Shown: positions 1-8,111 of the stretch, piece after piece
Layout: each line of letters starts with the position of its first letter
Position numbering within the stretch: position 1 is the first letter of the stretch
NCBI GenBank assembly: GCA_016716715.1
Contig: JADJVE010000014.1
Coordinates: 1 to 33,878, forward strand
Origin: Acidobacteriota bacterium
GTDB lineage: Bacteria > Acidobacteriota > Thermoanaerobaculia > UBA5066
Reading direction: 5' to 3'
DNA: 33,878 nt
Position numbers and translations under genes: made by a program
Notes under the pieces: model-generated
What the model was told of the DNA's origin: nothing
What the model saw: the letters and a program-made list of their open reading frames with translations, nothing else
Databases searched by the model: none

Positions 1-291
1 GCCGTTGTTGTCGACCTTGATGTCGTACCAGGCGCCGTCCTGGAAGCCCGCGTAGTTCGGGCCGCCCTGCGGCTCGATGAGGCCGTAGTAGCAGGAGATC
101 AGGTTGACCATCGACGGGTCGTTCGGGTCGCGGAAGAAGTAGAAGTCCGTGTTGTCGATGCTGGGGTTCTTCGACGTGAACGGAGCCTCGTTGTGGCTCG
201 ACGCGAGCGCGGGCGCCGACGCGAGGGCCGGGACCGCGAGCGCGGCGAGCGCGAGAAGGGCGAACACACGGGCAGCGGACGGTTTGTGCAT
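1..291 (-). CDS. DUF4331-type secreted protein, N-terminal part
   Basis: This is the first 97 codons of a protein that runs off the left edge of the window. It starts at ATG 291-289, with a GGAAG ribosome-binding site just upstream. Residues 1-32 form a classic Sec signal peptide: basic start, alanine/leucine-rich core, then an Ala-rich cleavage region. The mature start, SSHNEAPFTSKNPSIDNTDF, followed by YFFRDPNDPSMVNLI and a later YDIKVDNNG, is the typical opening of the DUF4331 family. Those are secreted beta-rich proteins of unknown biochemical role, often several hundred residues long. The family call rests on this motif only, since most of the domain lies outside the window. The gene points away from the adjacent tRNA gene. 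Confidence 0.8.
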   Translation of the reverse strand, partial: MHKPSAARVFALLALAALAVPALASAPALASSHNEAPFTSKNPSIDNTDFYFFRDPNDPSMVNLISCYYGLIEPQGGPNYAGFQDGAWYDIKVDNNG

Positions 292-466
292 CGGTCTTCC
301 TTTCGTTCGGATCGAGGAAATTCTCTGAAAGTGACTAGCGCGTCGCGAACATGACCGGTCTCGTCTTTTCCTGACAGCGAATACGCGAGCCGGCGGGCCG
401 CCGGATCAGCGGGGGGATCGGCGCTCGACCGGGGTGTGACGCGGCGCACCGTCTAGAATCCGCCCC
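292..466. other. Intergenic region between DUF4331 gene and selC
   Basis: This 175-bp gap separates the leftward DUF4331 gene from the rightward tRNA-Sec gene and should hold both promoters. On the right, TAGAAT at 454-459 is a plausible -10 box for the tRNA. On the left I see only the ribosome-binding site, at about 294-301. No other convincing element is visible. Confidence 0.5.
454..459 (+). promoter_or_regulatory. Putative -10 box of tRNA-Sec gene
   Basis: TAGAAT ends 7 nt before the first base of the tRNA at 467. Transcription would therefore start at, or within a base or two of, the mature 5' end. No convincing -35 box is seen. Confidence 0.45.
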
Positions 467-565
467 GGAAGCGCAAGGGGCCCGGCGGCCCCCCTGGTCT
501 TCAAAACCAGCGTGCCCGCTCCGGAAGGGGCGGCGGGTGGGTTCGACTCCCACACGCTTCCGCCA
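467..565 (+). tRNA. selC: tRNA-Sec (anticodon TCA)
   Basis: Selenocysteine tRNA, which reads recoded UGA codons. The cloverleaf can be drawn by hand. The acceptor stem is 467-473 with 555-561, followed by discriminator G562 and an encoded CCA at 563-565. The D arm has the Sec-specific six-base-pair stem (477-482/487-492) closed by a four-base loop. The anticodon arm 494-510 has loop CTTCAAA, giving anticodon TCA at 501-503. The variable arm is long, with a 7-bp stem (516-522/527-533, one G-U pair) capped by GGAA. The T arm is 537-553 with a TTCGACT loop. The eighth acceptor pair usual for bacterial tRNA-Sec would be C474-A554, a mismatch. The gene implies that selA, selB and selD and at least one selenoprotein exist elsewhere in the genome. 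Confidence 0.95.
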
Positions 566-631
566 TTCGACATGATGCAAACGGATGAGGTCCAGTGCCG
601 GCGGGGTGTCGTATCCTCCAAAGCAGTCTGT

Positions 632-646
632 TCGGGCATTGCCCGA
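632..646 (+). other. Small inverted repeat upstream of secreted protein gene
   Basis: TCGGGC-ATT-GCCCGA is a perfect 6-bp inverted repeat ending about 12 bp before the AAGGAG ribosome-binding site (658-663). It could be a 5'-UTR hairpin or an operator; the sequence does not decide between them. Confidence 0.35.
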
Positions 647-669
647 TCAACATCAAAAAGGAGTTCCAC

Positions 670-1194
670 ATGAAGCGTTCGATCCTCACCCTCGCCCTCG
701 CCGGGCTCGTCGGCTTCGGCCTCACGGCCCGCGCCGAGGACCCCAAGCCCCAGCCCAAGACCATCACGGAGACGACCACCGCCAAGGTCAAGATCCTCGA
801 CGTCAACAAGGCCAAGAAGGAAGTCACGGTCAAGGACGAGGCCGGCGACGTGTCCGTCGTCGCGGTCCCCGAAACCTTCACGCTCGACAAGGTGAAGGCC
901 GGCGACGTCGTCGTGCTGACCTACGCCGAGACCCTCACGGCCGGCCTTGCGAAGCCGGGCGACGCCGACTCGGTCGCCGCCAAGCGGACGACGGGCGCCG
1001 CCTCGGGCTACGTCACGAAGGTCGTCACGGTCACGGCCATGGACCCTGCGGTTCCCTCGGTGACCTTCAAGACGGCCGACGGCAAGAGCCAGACCGTCAA
1101 GATCCGCAACGCGAAGAACCTCGAGGGCTACAAGGTCGGCGACAAGGTCGCCCTGACCTACACGGGCTCGCTCTCGATCGCGATCCAGAAGTAA
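670..1194 (+). CDS. Small secreted protein of unknown function
   Basis: This 174-residue protein is not assigned to a named family. The ATG at 670 was chosen because AAGGAG lies 6 nt upstream and a clean signal peptide follows (MKRSILTLALAGLVGFGLTA, cleavage near the ARAED sequence). An earlier in-frame ATG at 595 would place 25 unrelated residues before it. The mature part is rich in Lys, Thr, Val and Asp and looks all-beta. It contains two similar halves with the pattern 'V-x-VK-ILDVNKAKKEVTVKDEAG' and 'VTKVVTVTAMDP..VTFKTADG', each followed by a 'KVKAGD / YKVGDKV' turn and 'VLTY / ALTYTGSL'. That suggests an internally duplicated small beta-barrel. The location is periplasm or cell surface. 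The gene is monocistronic and ends at a strong terminator. Confidence 0.75.
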   Translation: MKRSILTLALAGLVGFGLTARAEDPKPQPKTITETTTAKVKILDVNKAKKEVTVKDEAGDVSVVAVPETFTLDKVKAGDVVVLTYAETLTAGLAKPGDADSVAAKRTTGAASGYVTKVVTVTAMDPAVPSVTFKTADGKSQTVKIRNAKNLEGYKVGDKVALTYTGSLSIAIQK

Positions 1195-1214
1195 AGACTC
1201 TCCACAAGGACCCG

Positions 1215-1255
1215 AACGCCCCCGGAGGCCCGTGCCTCCGGGGGCGTTTCCGTTT
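1215..1255 (+). terminator. Strong intrinsic terminator, possibly bidirectional
   Basis: A perfect 15-bp stem (1215-1229 with 1234-1248) has a 4-nt loop and is followed by a T-rich tail, TTTCCGTTTC. It ends the small secreted protein gene. It lies immediately beyond the stop of convergent acsA and may serve that gene too, although the tract on the minus side is poor in T. Confidence 0.85.
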
Positions 1256-3211
1256 CAGTCCGCGAGCGTGGAGAGATCGCCCGGGTCCTCGCCCATCTCC
1301 TTGGCCTTCAGGTACCGCCTCACGATCTTTCCGGACCGCGTCTTCGGAAGCGACGGCACGAGGTCGATATCCTGGGGCACCGCGATGGGTCCGAGGTCCT
1401 GGCGCACGTGGTCCTTGAGGCTGCCGATGAGGCCCGGTCCCGCCTGCGCGCTCGCCTTGAGGACGACGAAGGCCTTGATCCGCTCGCCCTTGAGGGCGTC
1501 CGGGAAGCCCGACGACGGCGCTCTCGGCGACGGCCGGGTGCCGGAGGAGCGAGCCCTCGACGTCGGCCGTGCCGATGCGGTGGCCCGCCACGTTCATGAC
1601 GTCGTCCGAGCGGCCGAGGACGGCGAAGTAGCCGTCGGCGTCGCGAACCGCGATGTCGCCGCACGTGTAGCAGCCGGGGATCTGCTCCCAGTATTTTTCG
1701 TAGCGCGCCGGGTCTCCCCACACGGTGCGGAGCATGTACGGCACGGGCCGTCTGAGGACGAGGAGGCCGCCGTGGCCGTCGGGCAGGGACTTCCCGTCCT
1801 TGTCGACGATGTCCGCCGCGACGCCCGGCAGCGGCTTGCCGACCTTGCCGGGCCGCGCCTCGAACGTCGGGAGCGTGCCGAGGACGGGGGCCGCGATCTC
1901 CGTCTGCCAGAAGTTGTCGACGACCATGCCGCCCGACTGCCCGACGAGGTGCTTCTGCGCCCAGAGGTGCGCCTCGGGGTTGAGCGGTTCGCCCGCGCAC
2001 GCGATGAGGCGCAGGCGCGAGAGGTCGTAGCGCGCGGGCGCCTCGGCCCCGTGGCTCATGAACATGCGCATCGCCGTCGGCGCCGTGAAGAGGATGTTCA
2101 CGCCCACGCGCTCGCACAGCTCCCACGTGACGTCGGCCGACGGGTAGTCCGGAACGCCCTCGCGCGTGAAGACCGTCGCGCCGACCGAGAGCGGTCCGTA
2201 GACGATGAACGAGTGGCCGACGATCCAGCCGATGTCGGACGTGGACCAGTAGATGTCGCGGTCGCCGATCTGGTAGAAGGCGCGCGCCAGGTACGTCACG
2301 CCCACCATGTAGCCGCCCACGGTGTGGACGACGCCCTTGGGCGTCCCCGTCGTGCCCGACGTGTAGAGGATGAAGAGCGGATCCTCGGCGTCCATGGGCT
2401 CGGGCGGGCAGTGGATCTCGCGCGCGTGCTGGATGTCGTAGAAGTCGCACTCGCGCTCGCTCTCGAACGTGACGGGCTCGTCGCCCGGCCGCGAGCCGCG
2501 GCGGTGGACGACGACCTTCTCGACGAACGGGAGGTCTCGGACGGCCTCGTCGATCGTCGGCTTGAGCGGGATCTTCTTGCCCCTCCGGAACGTGAAGTCC
2601 GAGCAGACGACGACCTTCGCGCTGCAGTCCTCGATGCGGGACTTGAGCGCCTGCGTGCCCATCCCCGCGAAGACGACGGAGTGGATCGCGCCGATGCGCG
2701 CGCACGCGAGCATCGTGATGATGCCCTCGGGGACGAGCGGCATGTAGATGATGACGCGGTCGCCCTTCGCCACGCCGAGGCGCTTCAGCGCGTTCGCGAA
2801 GCGGTTCACCTCGCGGTAGAGCCGGCTGTACGTGTAGGTGTGCTCCTCGCCGTCCTCGCCGACCCAGAGGAGCGCCGCCTTGTTGCGCTTGTCGCCGTAG
2901 ACGTGGCGGTCTATGCAGGAGACGGTGGCGTTCAGCTTGCCGCCGATGAACCACTGGTGGTTCGGCGGCTGGAAGCGGCAGACTTCCTTCCAGGGCTCCA
3001 TCCACTCGATGGCCGCGGCCTTCTCGGCCCAGAAGTCGTCCGGCGCGAGGAGGGCGTGCTCGCGCTCGACGACGTCGTTGCGGATCACCGCGTCACGCGC
3101 CATCCAGATGGGCGGATGGATGACGTTCTCGTCCTTCGCGAGCTTCTCGATCGCCACCTGCTGGGAATGCGAGAGGTCGAGGCCGGGCTTCGCCGCCGAT
3201 TCCGCCGTCAT
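1255..3211 (-). CDS. acsA: Acetyl-CoA synthetase (AMP-forming), with a 1-base frameshift
   Basis: Converts acetate, ATP and CoA to acetyl-CoA through acetyl-AMP in the cytoplasm. It starts at ATG 3211 with AAGGAG 7 nt upstream. The N-terminal adenylation domain carries the P-loop YTSGTTGTPKG at residues 283-293, then YWSTSDIGWIVGHS and DNFWQTEIAAP. The C-terminal domain ends with TRSGKIVRR, whose lysine is the catalytic and acetylation-regulated residue of the family. The reading frame breaks at about base 1500: one extra C in 'gcgtccggg' shifts the frame after AVVGLP, and the correct C-terminus resumes in the next frame to TGA 1255-1257. Corrected length is 651 aa, matching the usual 650 or so. 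It follows the CBS gene by 34 nt and is probably co-transcribed with it. The function call is firm; whether the gene is truly broken is not known. Confidence 0.93.
1499..1503 (-). other. Frameshift site in acsA (one extra base)
   Basis: Removing a single C here joins the two open segments of acetyl-CoA synthetase into one full-length protein. On the coding strand CTTCCCGGACGCC should read CTTCCCGACGCC, giving the family sequence LPDALKGERIKAF. Confidence 0.85.
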
Positions 3212-3245
3212 GAGGCTCTCCTTGTCCGGGAGTGTGCCGGGGATC

Positions 3246-3779
3246 TTAGCGTTTCTTCACGGACCGCGCGGCCTTCGCGGGGGCGGCCGGCGGCCGCTTC
3301 GAGGCCGGCCGGCGGCGGGCCGGCTTCTGGCCCATGCCGGCGAGCTCGCGCAGGAGGTCGAGCGTCGTGACGATCCCGACGACGTGGCCCTGGCGCGTGA
3401 CGAGGAGCCGGTGAATGCAGCCGGCGACCATCGTCCGCGCGATCTTCGGCAGGGGGGTCGTGTCCGGAATGGTGAAGAACGTGGGCGTCATGATCTCGGC
3501 GACGAGTCGTCCGCCGTCCTCGATCGCGAGCCCCCGGAGGTCCTCGGGGTTGAAGCGCTTCTCCCAGGCGCGGGAGGGGCGCGCGTCCGGTTCGCGGTCG
3601 CGCGTCACCTGGTCGACGATGTCGGTCAGGCTCACGACGCCGGTCAGGCGTCCGGCCGCGTCGAGCACGGGAGCGCCCGAGATGCCCTTCTCGGTGAAGA
3701 ACGTTGCGAGCTCGTGGACCGTCCAGCTCTCGCGGACCGCGAGGACGGGGTGAATCATGACGTCGCGGGCGGTCTTCAT
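3246..3779 (-). CDS. Two-CBS-domain protein
   Basis: A 177-residue cytoplasmic protein made of a pair of CBS domains, a module that senses adenine nucleotides or similar ligands. CBS1 covers about residues 4-60 (ARDVMIHPVLAVRESWTV, GAPVLDAAGRLTGVVSLTD). CBS2 covers about residues 95-150 (IMTPTFFTIPDTTPL, HRLLVTRQGHVVGIVTTLDL). The linker is about 35 residues. The C-terminal 28 residues form a Lys/Arg/Pro/Ala-rich tail that may bind nucleic acid or simply be disordered. The start ATG 3779 fits the first CBS motif; GGAAAG upstream is a weak ribosome-binding site. The gene lies 34 nt upstream of acsA in the same direction, so regulation of or by acetate activation is possible but only inferred. 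Confidence 0.85.
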   Translation of the reverse strand: MKTARDVMIHPVLAVRESWTVHELATFFTEKGISGAPVLDAAGRLTGVVSLTDIVDQVTRDREPDARPSRAWEKRFNPEDLRGLAIEDGGRLVAEIMTPTFFTIPDTTPLPKIARTMVAGCIHRLLVTRQGHVVGIVTTLDLLRELAGMGQKPARRRPASKRPPAAPAKAARSVKKR

Positions 3780-3862
3780 CTCGTCGCTTTCCGCGGCGAG
3801 CTTCCCGCGTCGCCCGCGCGTGCGACATAGCGCAGCTGAATCATCCACGGGCCTCGGGCTGC

Positions 3863-3868
3863 TAGGAT
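3863..3868 (+). promoter_or_regulatory. Putative -10 box of response regulator gene
   Basis: TAGGAT sits 7 nt before ATG 3876, with no Shine-Dalgarno between, which suggests a leaderless transcript. It lies in the 96-bp divergent gap shared with the CBS gene. Confidence 0.45.
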
Positions 3869-3875
3869 CTCCGAG

Positions 3876-5294
3876 ATGGCGCGCCGCATCCTCGTCTGCG
3901 ACGACGAGGCCGACATTCGGGACTCCCTGAAGACCACGCTCGAGGAGCACGGTTACGAGGTGAAGGCGGTCTCCTCCGGCCAGGACGCCGTGAGGGAGGC
4001 GCCGGACCACGACGCGCTGCTCCTCGACATCAAGATGCCCGTGCAGGACGGCCTCGAGACGCTCGCGAAGATTCGCTCGCGCGGCGTCGCGACGCCGGTC
4101 GTCATGATCTCGGGTCACGGCGACGTGAAGACGGCGATGGACGCCGTGCGCGCCGGGGCCGACGACTTCCTCGAGAAGCCTCTTTCGACCGACTACATCC
4201 TCAACGCGCTCCGGCGGGTCCTCGATTCGACGCGCCTCGCGCGCGAGAACCTCGAGCTCAAGTCGCGCCTCGGGATCGGCCGCATCGTCCAGGACAGCGA
4301 GCCGATGCGGAAGCTCCTGGCCGAGATCGCGCGGGTCGCGCCGAGCCCCCTGACCGTCCTCATCGTCGGGCCCAGCGGCACGGGCAAGGAGCTCGTCGCT
4401 CGGGCGATCCACGATTCGTCGCTCGTGAAGGCGGGCCCGTTCGTGCAGGTCAACTGCGCTGCGATCCCGGACACGCTGATCGAATCCGAGCTCTTCGGTC
4501 ACGAGCGCGGCTCGTTCACGGGCGCGGACCGCAAGCAGACGGGCAAGTTCGTCGAGGCGGACGGCGGCACGATCTTCCTCGACGAGGTGGGGGACATGTC
4601 GGCCTCCGCGCAGGCGAAGGTGCTCCGCGTCCTGCAGGAGGGCGAGGTGGAGCCGGTCGGGAGCCCGCGCGTCGTGAAGGTGAAGGTCCGGGTCGTCGCC
4701 GCCACGAACCGCGAGCTCACGACGCTGATCGCGCAGGGGAGGTTCCGCGAGGACCTCTACTACCGCCTGAAGGTCGTCCCGCTGCGCACGCCGCCGCTGT
4801 CCGAGCGGCCGAAGGACATCCCGGTCCTCGTCCAGTGGTTCGCCGACCAGTTCGCGCGCACGAACAACTACAGGCCGAAGCGCTTCACGGACGCGGCGCT
4901 CGAGGCGCTCGCGGCGCGCTCGTGGCCCGGGAACGTCCGCGAGCTCAAGAACCACGTCGAGCGTCTCATGATCATGGCGGACGGCGACGTCCTCGACGCC
5001 GCCGACGTGGACGGGGCCGCCGCCGCGCCCGCGGCCGACGAAGGGCCCATCGCCGTGCGCGGCGGCAAGGTCGTGGACGCTTCGTCCGCGGGAGTCTGGG
5101 AGCGCCTCGCGGCCATCCGGACGCTTCAGGAGTTCCAGGACGAGACGGAGAAGCTCTACCTCGTCTCCAAGCTCGCGGAGAACGGAGGCAACGTGACGCG
5201 CACCGCCGAGGCCATCGACACGCCTCGCTCGAACCTCTACAAGAAGATCGACCGCTACGGCCTGCGCCGGGACCGGGAAGGGGGCGAGCCGTGA
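3876..5294 (+). CDS. Sigma-54-dependent response regulator (NtrC family)
   Basis: A 472-residue transcription activator in the three-domain NtrC layout. The receiver domain is residues 1-120, with the acidic pocket D9/D10, phosphoacceptor D51, S79 and K101. The AAA+ domain, about 137-365, has Walker A GPSGTGK (165-171), the sigma-54 contact loop GSFTGA (212-217, a common variant of GAFTGA) and Walker B FLDE ending D236-E237. At the C-terminus is a Fis-type helix-turn-helix (GNVTRTAEAIDTPRSNLYKK). It would use ATP to open sigma-54 promoters when phosphorylated. No histidine kinase is adjacent, so it is an orphan here. Its stop overlaps the pyrE start by 4 bp. A good sigma-54 promoter occurs in the same window at 29554; a link between them is only a possibility. 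Confidence 0.95.
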   Translation: MARRILVCDDEADIRDSLKTTLEEHGYEVKAVSSGQDAVREAPDHDALLLDIKMPVQDGLETLAKIRSRGVATPVVMISGHGDVKTAMDAVRAGADDFLEKPLSTDYILNALRRVLDSTRLARENLELKSRLGIGRIVQDSEPMRKLLAEIARVAPSPLTVLIVGPSGTGKELVARAIHDSSLVKAGPFVQVNCAAIPDTLIESELFGHERGSFTGADRKQTGKFVEADGGTIFLDEVGDMSASAQAKVLRVLQEGEVEPVGSPRVVKVKVRVVAATNRELTTLIAQGRFREDLYYRLKVVPLRTPPLSERPKDIPVLVQWFADQFARTNNYRPKRFTDAALEALAARSWPGNVRELKNHVERLMIMADGDVLDAADVDGAAAAPAADEGPIAVRGGKVVDASSAGVWERLAAIRTLQEFQDETEKLYLVSKLAENGGNVTRTAEAIDTPRSNLYKKIDRYGLRRDREGGEP

Positions 5295-5887
5295 CTCCCG
5301 AGGCCGTGCGCCGCCACTTCGAGGAGACGGGCGCGCTCCTCGCGGGCCACTTCAAGCTCTCGTCGGGCCTCCACGCGGACCGCTACCTCCAGTGCGCGAA
5401 GGTTCTCCAGCACCCGGATCGGGCCGGCGTCCTCGGTGCCGCGCTCGCGGCGCTTCTCGCGCCGGAGAAGCCGGGAGTCGTCGTGTCGCCCGCGATGGGG
5501 GGCGTGATCATCGGCCACGAGGTCGGGCGCGGCCTCGGGGTGCGCGCGATCTTCACGGAACGCGTGGACGGCGTCTTCTCCCTTCGGCGCGGGTTTGCCC
5601 TGGAGCCGGGCGAGCGCGTTGCCGTGATCGAGGACGTCGTGACGACGGGGAAGTCGACGAGGGAGGTCCTCGACGTCCTCCGGCAGGCGGGCGCCGTGCC
5701 GGTCGCGTGCGGGTCGATCGTGGACCGACGCGCTGCCGCGGAGAAGGCTCCGGCCGTCGACGGGGTCCCGTATCGCGCGCTTCTGCCGCTCGAGGTCCCG
5801 GCGTGGGAGCCGGCGTCGTGCCCGCTCTGCGCGCGCGGCGAGCCCGTGGTCGCCCCGGGGTCGCGGCACCTCGCGGCGAAGGCGTGA
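5291..5887 (+). CDS. pyrE: Orotate phosphoribosyltransferase
   Basis: Transfers the ribose-5-phosphate of PRPP to orotate to give OMP, the fifth step of de novo pyrimidine synthesis, in the cytoplasm. The 198-residue length is normal. The PRPP-binding signature is V112-S122 (VIEDVVTTGKS). Upstream blocks FKLSSGLHADRYLQCAK and VVSPAMGGVIIGHEVGR match the substrate loop and core. The catalytic loop carries FTERVDGVFSLRRGF. A C-terminal CPLCARGEP stretch has two cysteines and occurs in one long-form branch of the family. The GTG start at 5291 overlaps the regulator's TGA (GTGA), and the next gene begins in the same way at 5884, so the gene is translated as the middle of a coupled run. Confidence 0.95.
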   Translation: MTPEAVRRHFEETGALLAGHFKLSSGLHADRYLQCAKVLQHPDRAGVLGAALAALLAPEKPGVVVSPAMGGVIIGHEVGRGLGVRAIFTERVDGVFSLRRGFALEPGERVAVIEDVVTTGKSTREVLDVLRQAGAVPVACGSIVDRRAAAEKAPAVDGVPYRALLPLEVPAWEPASCPLCARGEPVVAPGSRHLAAKA

Positions 5888-6954
5888 CCGAGACCGCCGT
5901 TTTCCTCCTCGACGGTCCCGGGTACGCGGAGATCCGGCCGGGCGGCCGGGCTGCCTTCCGTGGGATCGCGCTCGCCGCCGGGGACGACCCGGTCGTCGAG
6001 GTCGTGGCCTCTTCGGCGGGCCGGACGCTCGGGCGCGCGCCCGCGAACGGCCCCTCGCCCGAGATCTCGTGGGTGCCGCTCGAGGGCTCGGCGGCCTGCC
6101 GGTTCACGCTCGACGTGCCCGTGCCGCAGGGAGCCGCGGTCGACCTCAGCGTGCGCCACGCGTCGGGCGCCGAGACGACGGCCTTCCGTTACGACGTGCC
6201 GTTCGCCGAACGCGAGGCCGAGCGGCTCCGGATGCTCGCGGCGCGCATCGAAGCGATGCCCGTGCCCGCCTCCGACCTCGTGGCCGTGACGCAGGGCGGG
6301 GGCGACGTCGAGGTCTACCGCCGGTCCATTCTCGAGTCCTTCCTCGCGATGGAGCTGCAGCTTCGCGCGGCGGGCGCCGACCCGGCGGGTGTCCGCTCAG
6401 TCCTCGACATCGGCTGTGGAACGGGCCGGCTGCTTGCCGGTTGGCATGTGGATGATCCCGGCCGGCGCCTCGTGGGCACGGACCTCAACCCGGACCTGAT
6501 CGCCTGGGCGCGCACCCACCTTCCCGCCGTCGCGGCGTGGGAGGTGAACGGCCTGCATCCGCCGCTGCCGCACCCGGACGGCGCCGTCGACCTCGTCGTC
6601 CTCTCGTCCGTCCTCACGCACGTGTCGCTCGCGAACCAGCGCGCGTGGCTCGCCGAGGTGCGTCGCCTCCTCGCACCGGGCGGGCGGGCGCTCGTGACGC
6701 TGCATGGGACCGTCTACGCCTCGGTCTTCCTCCGCGGGGCCGACGCGGCGCGCTGGGCGGCCACGGGCTATGCCGAGGTCGCGGGTGCAGCCGAGGGCGC
6801 AAACGCCTACACCTCGTTCCACTCCGAGTCCTTCGCGCGGGCCCTCTTCGCGGAGTTTTCCTCCGCCGCGTTCTTCCCGCGTGGCGCCGCGGACGGCGCG
6901 CCGCGCCGGTTCCCCGTGGCGTCGCTGCAGGACGTCTACGTCCTGGCCCGCTGA
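5884..6954 (+). CDS. SAM-dependent class I methyltransferase with N-terminal beta domain
   Basis: A 356-residue protein. Residues 1-100 or so look like a beta-sandwich of Ig or carbohydrate-binding type (short hydrophobic strands separated by Gly/Ala/Pro turns, no catalytic motif). A Rossmann methyltransferase domain follows, with motif I VLDIGCGTGRLLAG near residues 172-185, GTDLNPDLIAWAR, and the post-motif DLVVLSSVLTHVSL. That profile is typical of the Methyltransf_11/25 group. The substrate cannot be read from sequence. The N-terminal domain and the neighbouring SGNH hydrolase suggest a surface glycan or secondary-metabolite substrate, which is inference. The GTG start overlaps the pyrE stop by 4 bp; the next gene follows after 8 nt. 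Confidence 0.85.
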   Translation: MTETAVFLLDGPGYAEIRPGGRAAFRGIALAAGDDPVVEVVASSAGRTLGRAPANGPSPEISWVPLEGSAACRFTLDVPVPQGAAVDLSVRHASGAETTAFRYDVPFAEREAERLRMLAARIEAMPVPASDLVAVTQGGGDVEVYRRSILESFLAMELQLRAAGADPAGVRSVLDIGCGTGRLLAGWHVDDPGRRLVGTDLNPDLIAWARTHLPAVAAWEVNGLHPPLPHPDGAVDLVVLSSVLTHVSLANQRAWLAEVRRLLAPGGRALVTLHGTVYASVFLRGADAARWAATGYAEVAGAAEGANAYTSFHSESFARALFAEFSSAAFFPRGAADGAPRRFPVASLQDVYVLAR

Positions 6955-6962
6955 GGCGATTC

Positions 6963-8108
6963 GTGAAGCTCCTCCGTACGCTCGCCGCGAATCTCTTCGT
7001 CCCGCTCGGGATCGCCGTGGTCCTGTTCCTCGCGTTCGAGGGCGGGTGCCGCGCGGCGCTGCGCGTCCGCACGGGTGCGTGGCCCGAGACCCGCGTCGAG
7101 GCGTACACGAAGTTCGTCGAGAAGATCGGGCGCGCCTATCGGCTCCATCCCCGCCTCGTCGTCGCGGGGCGGCCGGACGCGACGCTCGAGGCCGCGGGCA
7201 AGGTGGTCCACTTCAACGCACGCGGCCAGCGCGCGACGAACGTCCGCGACCTCGCGGTTCCGAAGCCCGCGGGCGTCTTCCGGATCGTCTGCGAGGGAGG
7301 GTCGACGACTTTCGACCTCCTCGCGGCGGACGACGCGTCGACCTGGCCGGCGCGCCTCGGGGCGCTCCTCGCGCCGCGGGCCGACGTCGCGAACGCCGGC
7401 TTCCCGGGCTGGACGAGCCTCGAGAGCCTCGTTTCGCTCGAGATCCGCGACCTCGAGCTGGACCCGGATCTCGTCGTCGTCTTCTCCGGCGTCAACGACC
7501 TCCAGCCGGCCGGCCACGTGCCGTTCCGCGCGGACTACTCCGAAGGGCACACGGACATCCTGCCGCGCGTGCTCGGAGTCGTCCCGGTGCCGGTCCGCCT
7601 CGTTTCGCGCTCGGTCTTCCTCGAGTCGCTCCTCGGCCGCCTGCGCGGCCCGGGCGACTCGCTGGCCGCCGAGGGCTTCGCGCCCTCGTACGCGTGGAAC
7701 GGCGGACCCAGGCAGGACGACATTCCGGCTGCGGCGGTCGCCGTCTACGAACGCAACCTGCGTTCGACGATCGCCGCCGCGCGCACGCACGGCGCGCGGA
7801 CGCTGCTCGTCGCGCAGTCGGCGCGCATCCGCTCGGGGCACGAGGCCGCCGACCGCGCGTGGCTCGAGGGCTGGGCTCCCGGGCTCACGCCGGCCGGCTA
7901 CCTCGCGGGCCTCGCGCGCTACAACGCCGTCGCGCGCGCGCTCGCCGCGGACGGGGCGGCTCTCTTTCTCGACCCGTTCGCCGGCGGCGCGTTCCCCGAG
8001 TCCGCGTTCGCGGACCCCGTGCACTTCACGCCGGAGGGGTCCGAGCGGTTCGCCGAGGCGCTCGCGGCGTACCTCAAGGCCCCGGGCGGGCCGCTGGCGC
8101 CGCGCTGA
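6963..8108 (+). CDS. Membrane-anchored SGNH/GDSL hydrolase
   Basis: A 381-residue esterase-like enzyme of the SGNH superfamily. An uncleaved signal or transmembrane helix spans about residues 10-27 (LFVPLGIAVVLFLAFEGG). The four catalytic blocks are visible: block I EGGSTTF with nucleophile S114 (GGS in place of GDS), block II glycine in NAGFPGWTS, block III FSGVNDL with N178, and block V DPVHFTPEG with D351 and H354. Such proteins often remove or transfer acyl groups on polysaccharides or lipids; the substrate here is unknown. The GTG start has GAGG 6 nt upstream and lies 8 nt after the methyltransferase stop, making this the last gene of the run. It ends only 3 bp from the convergent cation transporter, leaving no room for a terminator between them. 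Confidence 0.9.
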   Translation: MKLLRTLAANLFVPLGIAVVLFLAFEGGCRAALRVRTGAWPETRVEAYTKFVEKIGRAYRLHPRLVVAGRPDATLEAAGKVVHFNARGQRATNVRDLAVPKPAGVFRIVCEGGSTTFDLLAADDASTWPARLGALLAPRADVANAGFPGWTSLESLVSLEIRDLELDPDLVVVFSGVNDLQPAGHVPFRADYSEGHTDILPRVLGVVPVPVRLVSRSVFLESLLGRLRGPGDSLAAEGFAPSYAWNGGPRQDDIPAAAVAVYERNLRSTIAAARTHGARTLLVAQSARIRSGHEAADRAWLEGWAPGLTPAGYLAGLARYNAVARALAADGAALFLDPFAGGAFPESAFADPVHFTPEGSERFAEALAAYLKAPGGPLAPR

Positions 8109-8111
8109 GCG

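Noticed and set aside
335..890. Small minus-strand frames over the tRNA-Sec region
   Set aside because: They read through the tRNA and the following promoter, with no ribosome-binding site or family resemblance.
1232..3370. 712-codon plus-strand frame opposite acsA
   Set aside because: Antisense shadow in high-GC DNA; the minus strand encodes a clear acetyl-CoA synthetase and the plus frame is Arg/Asp-rich with no domain.
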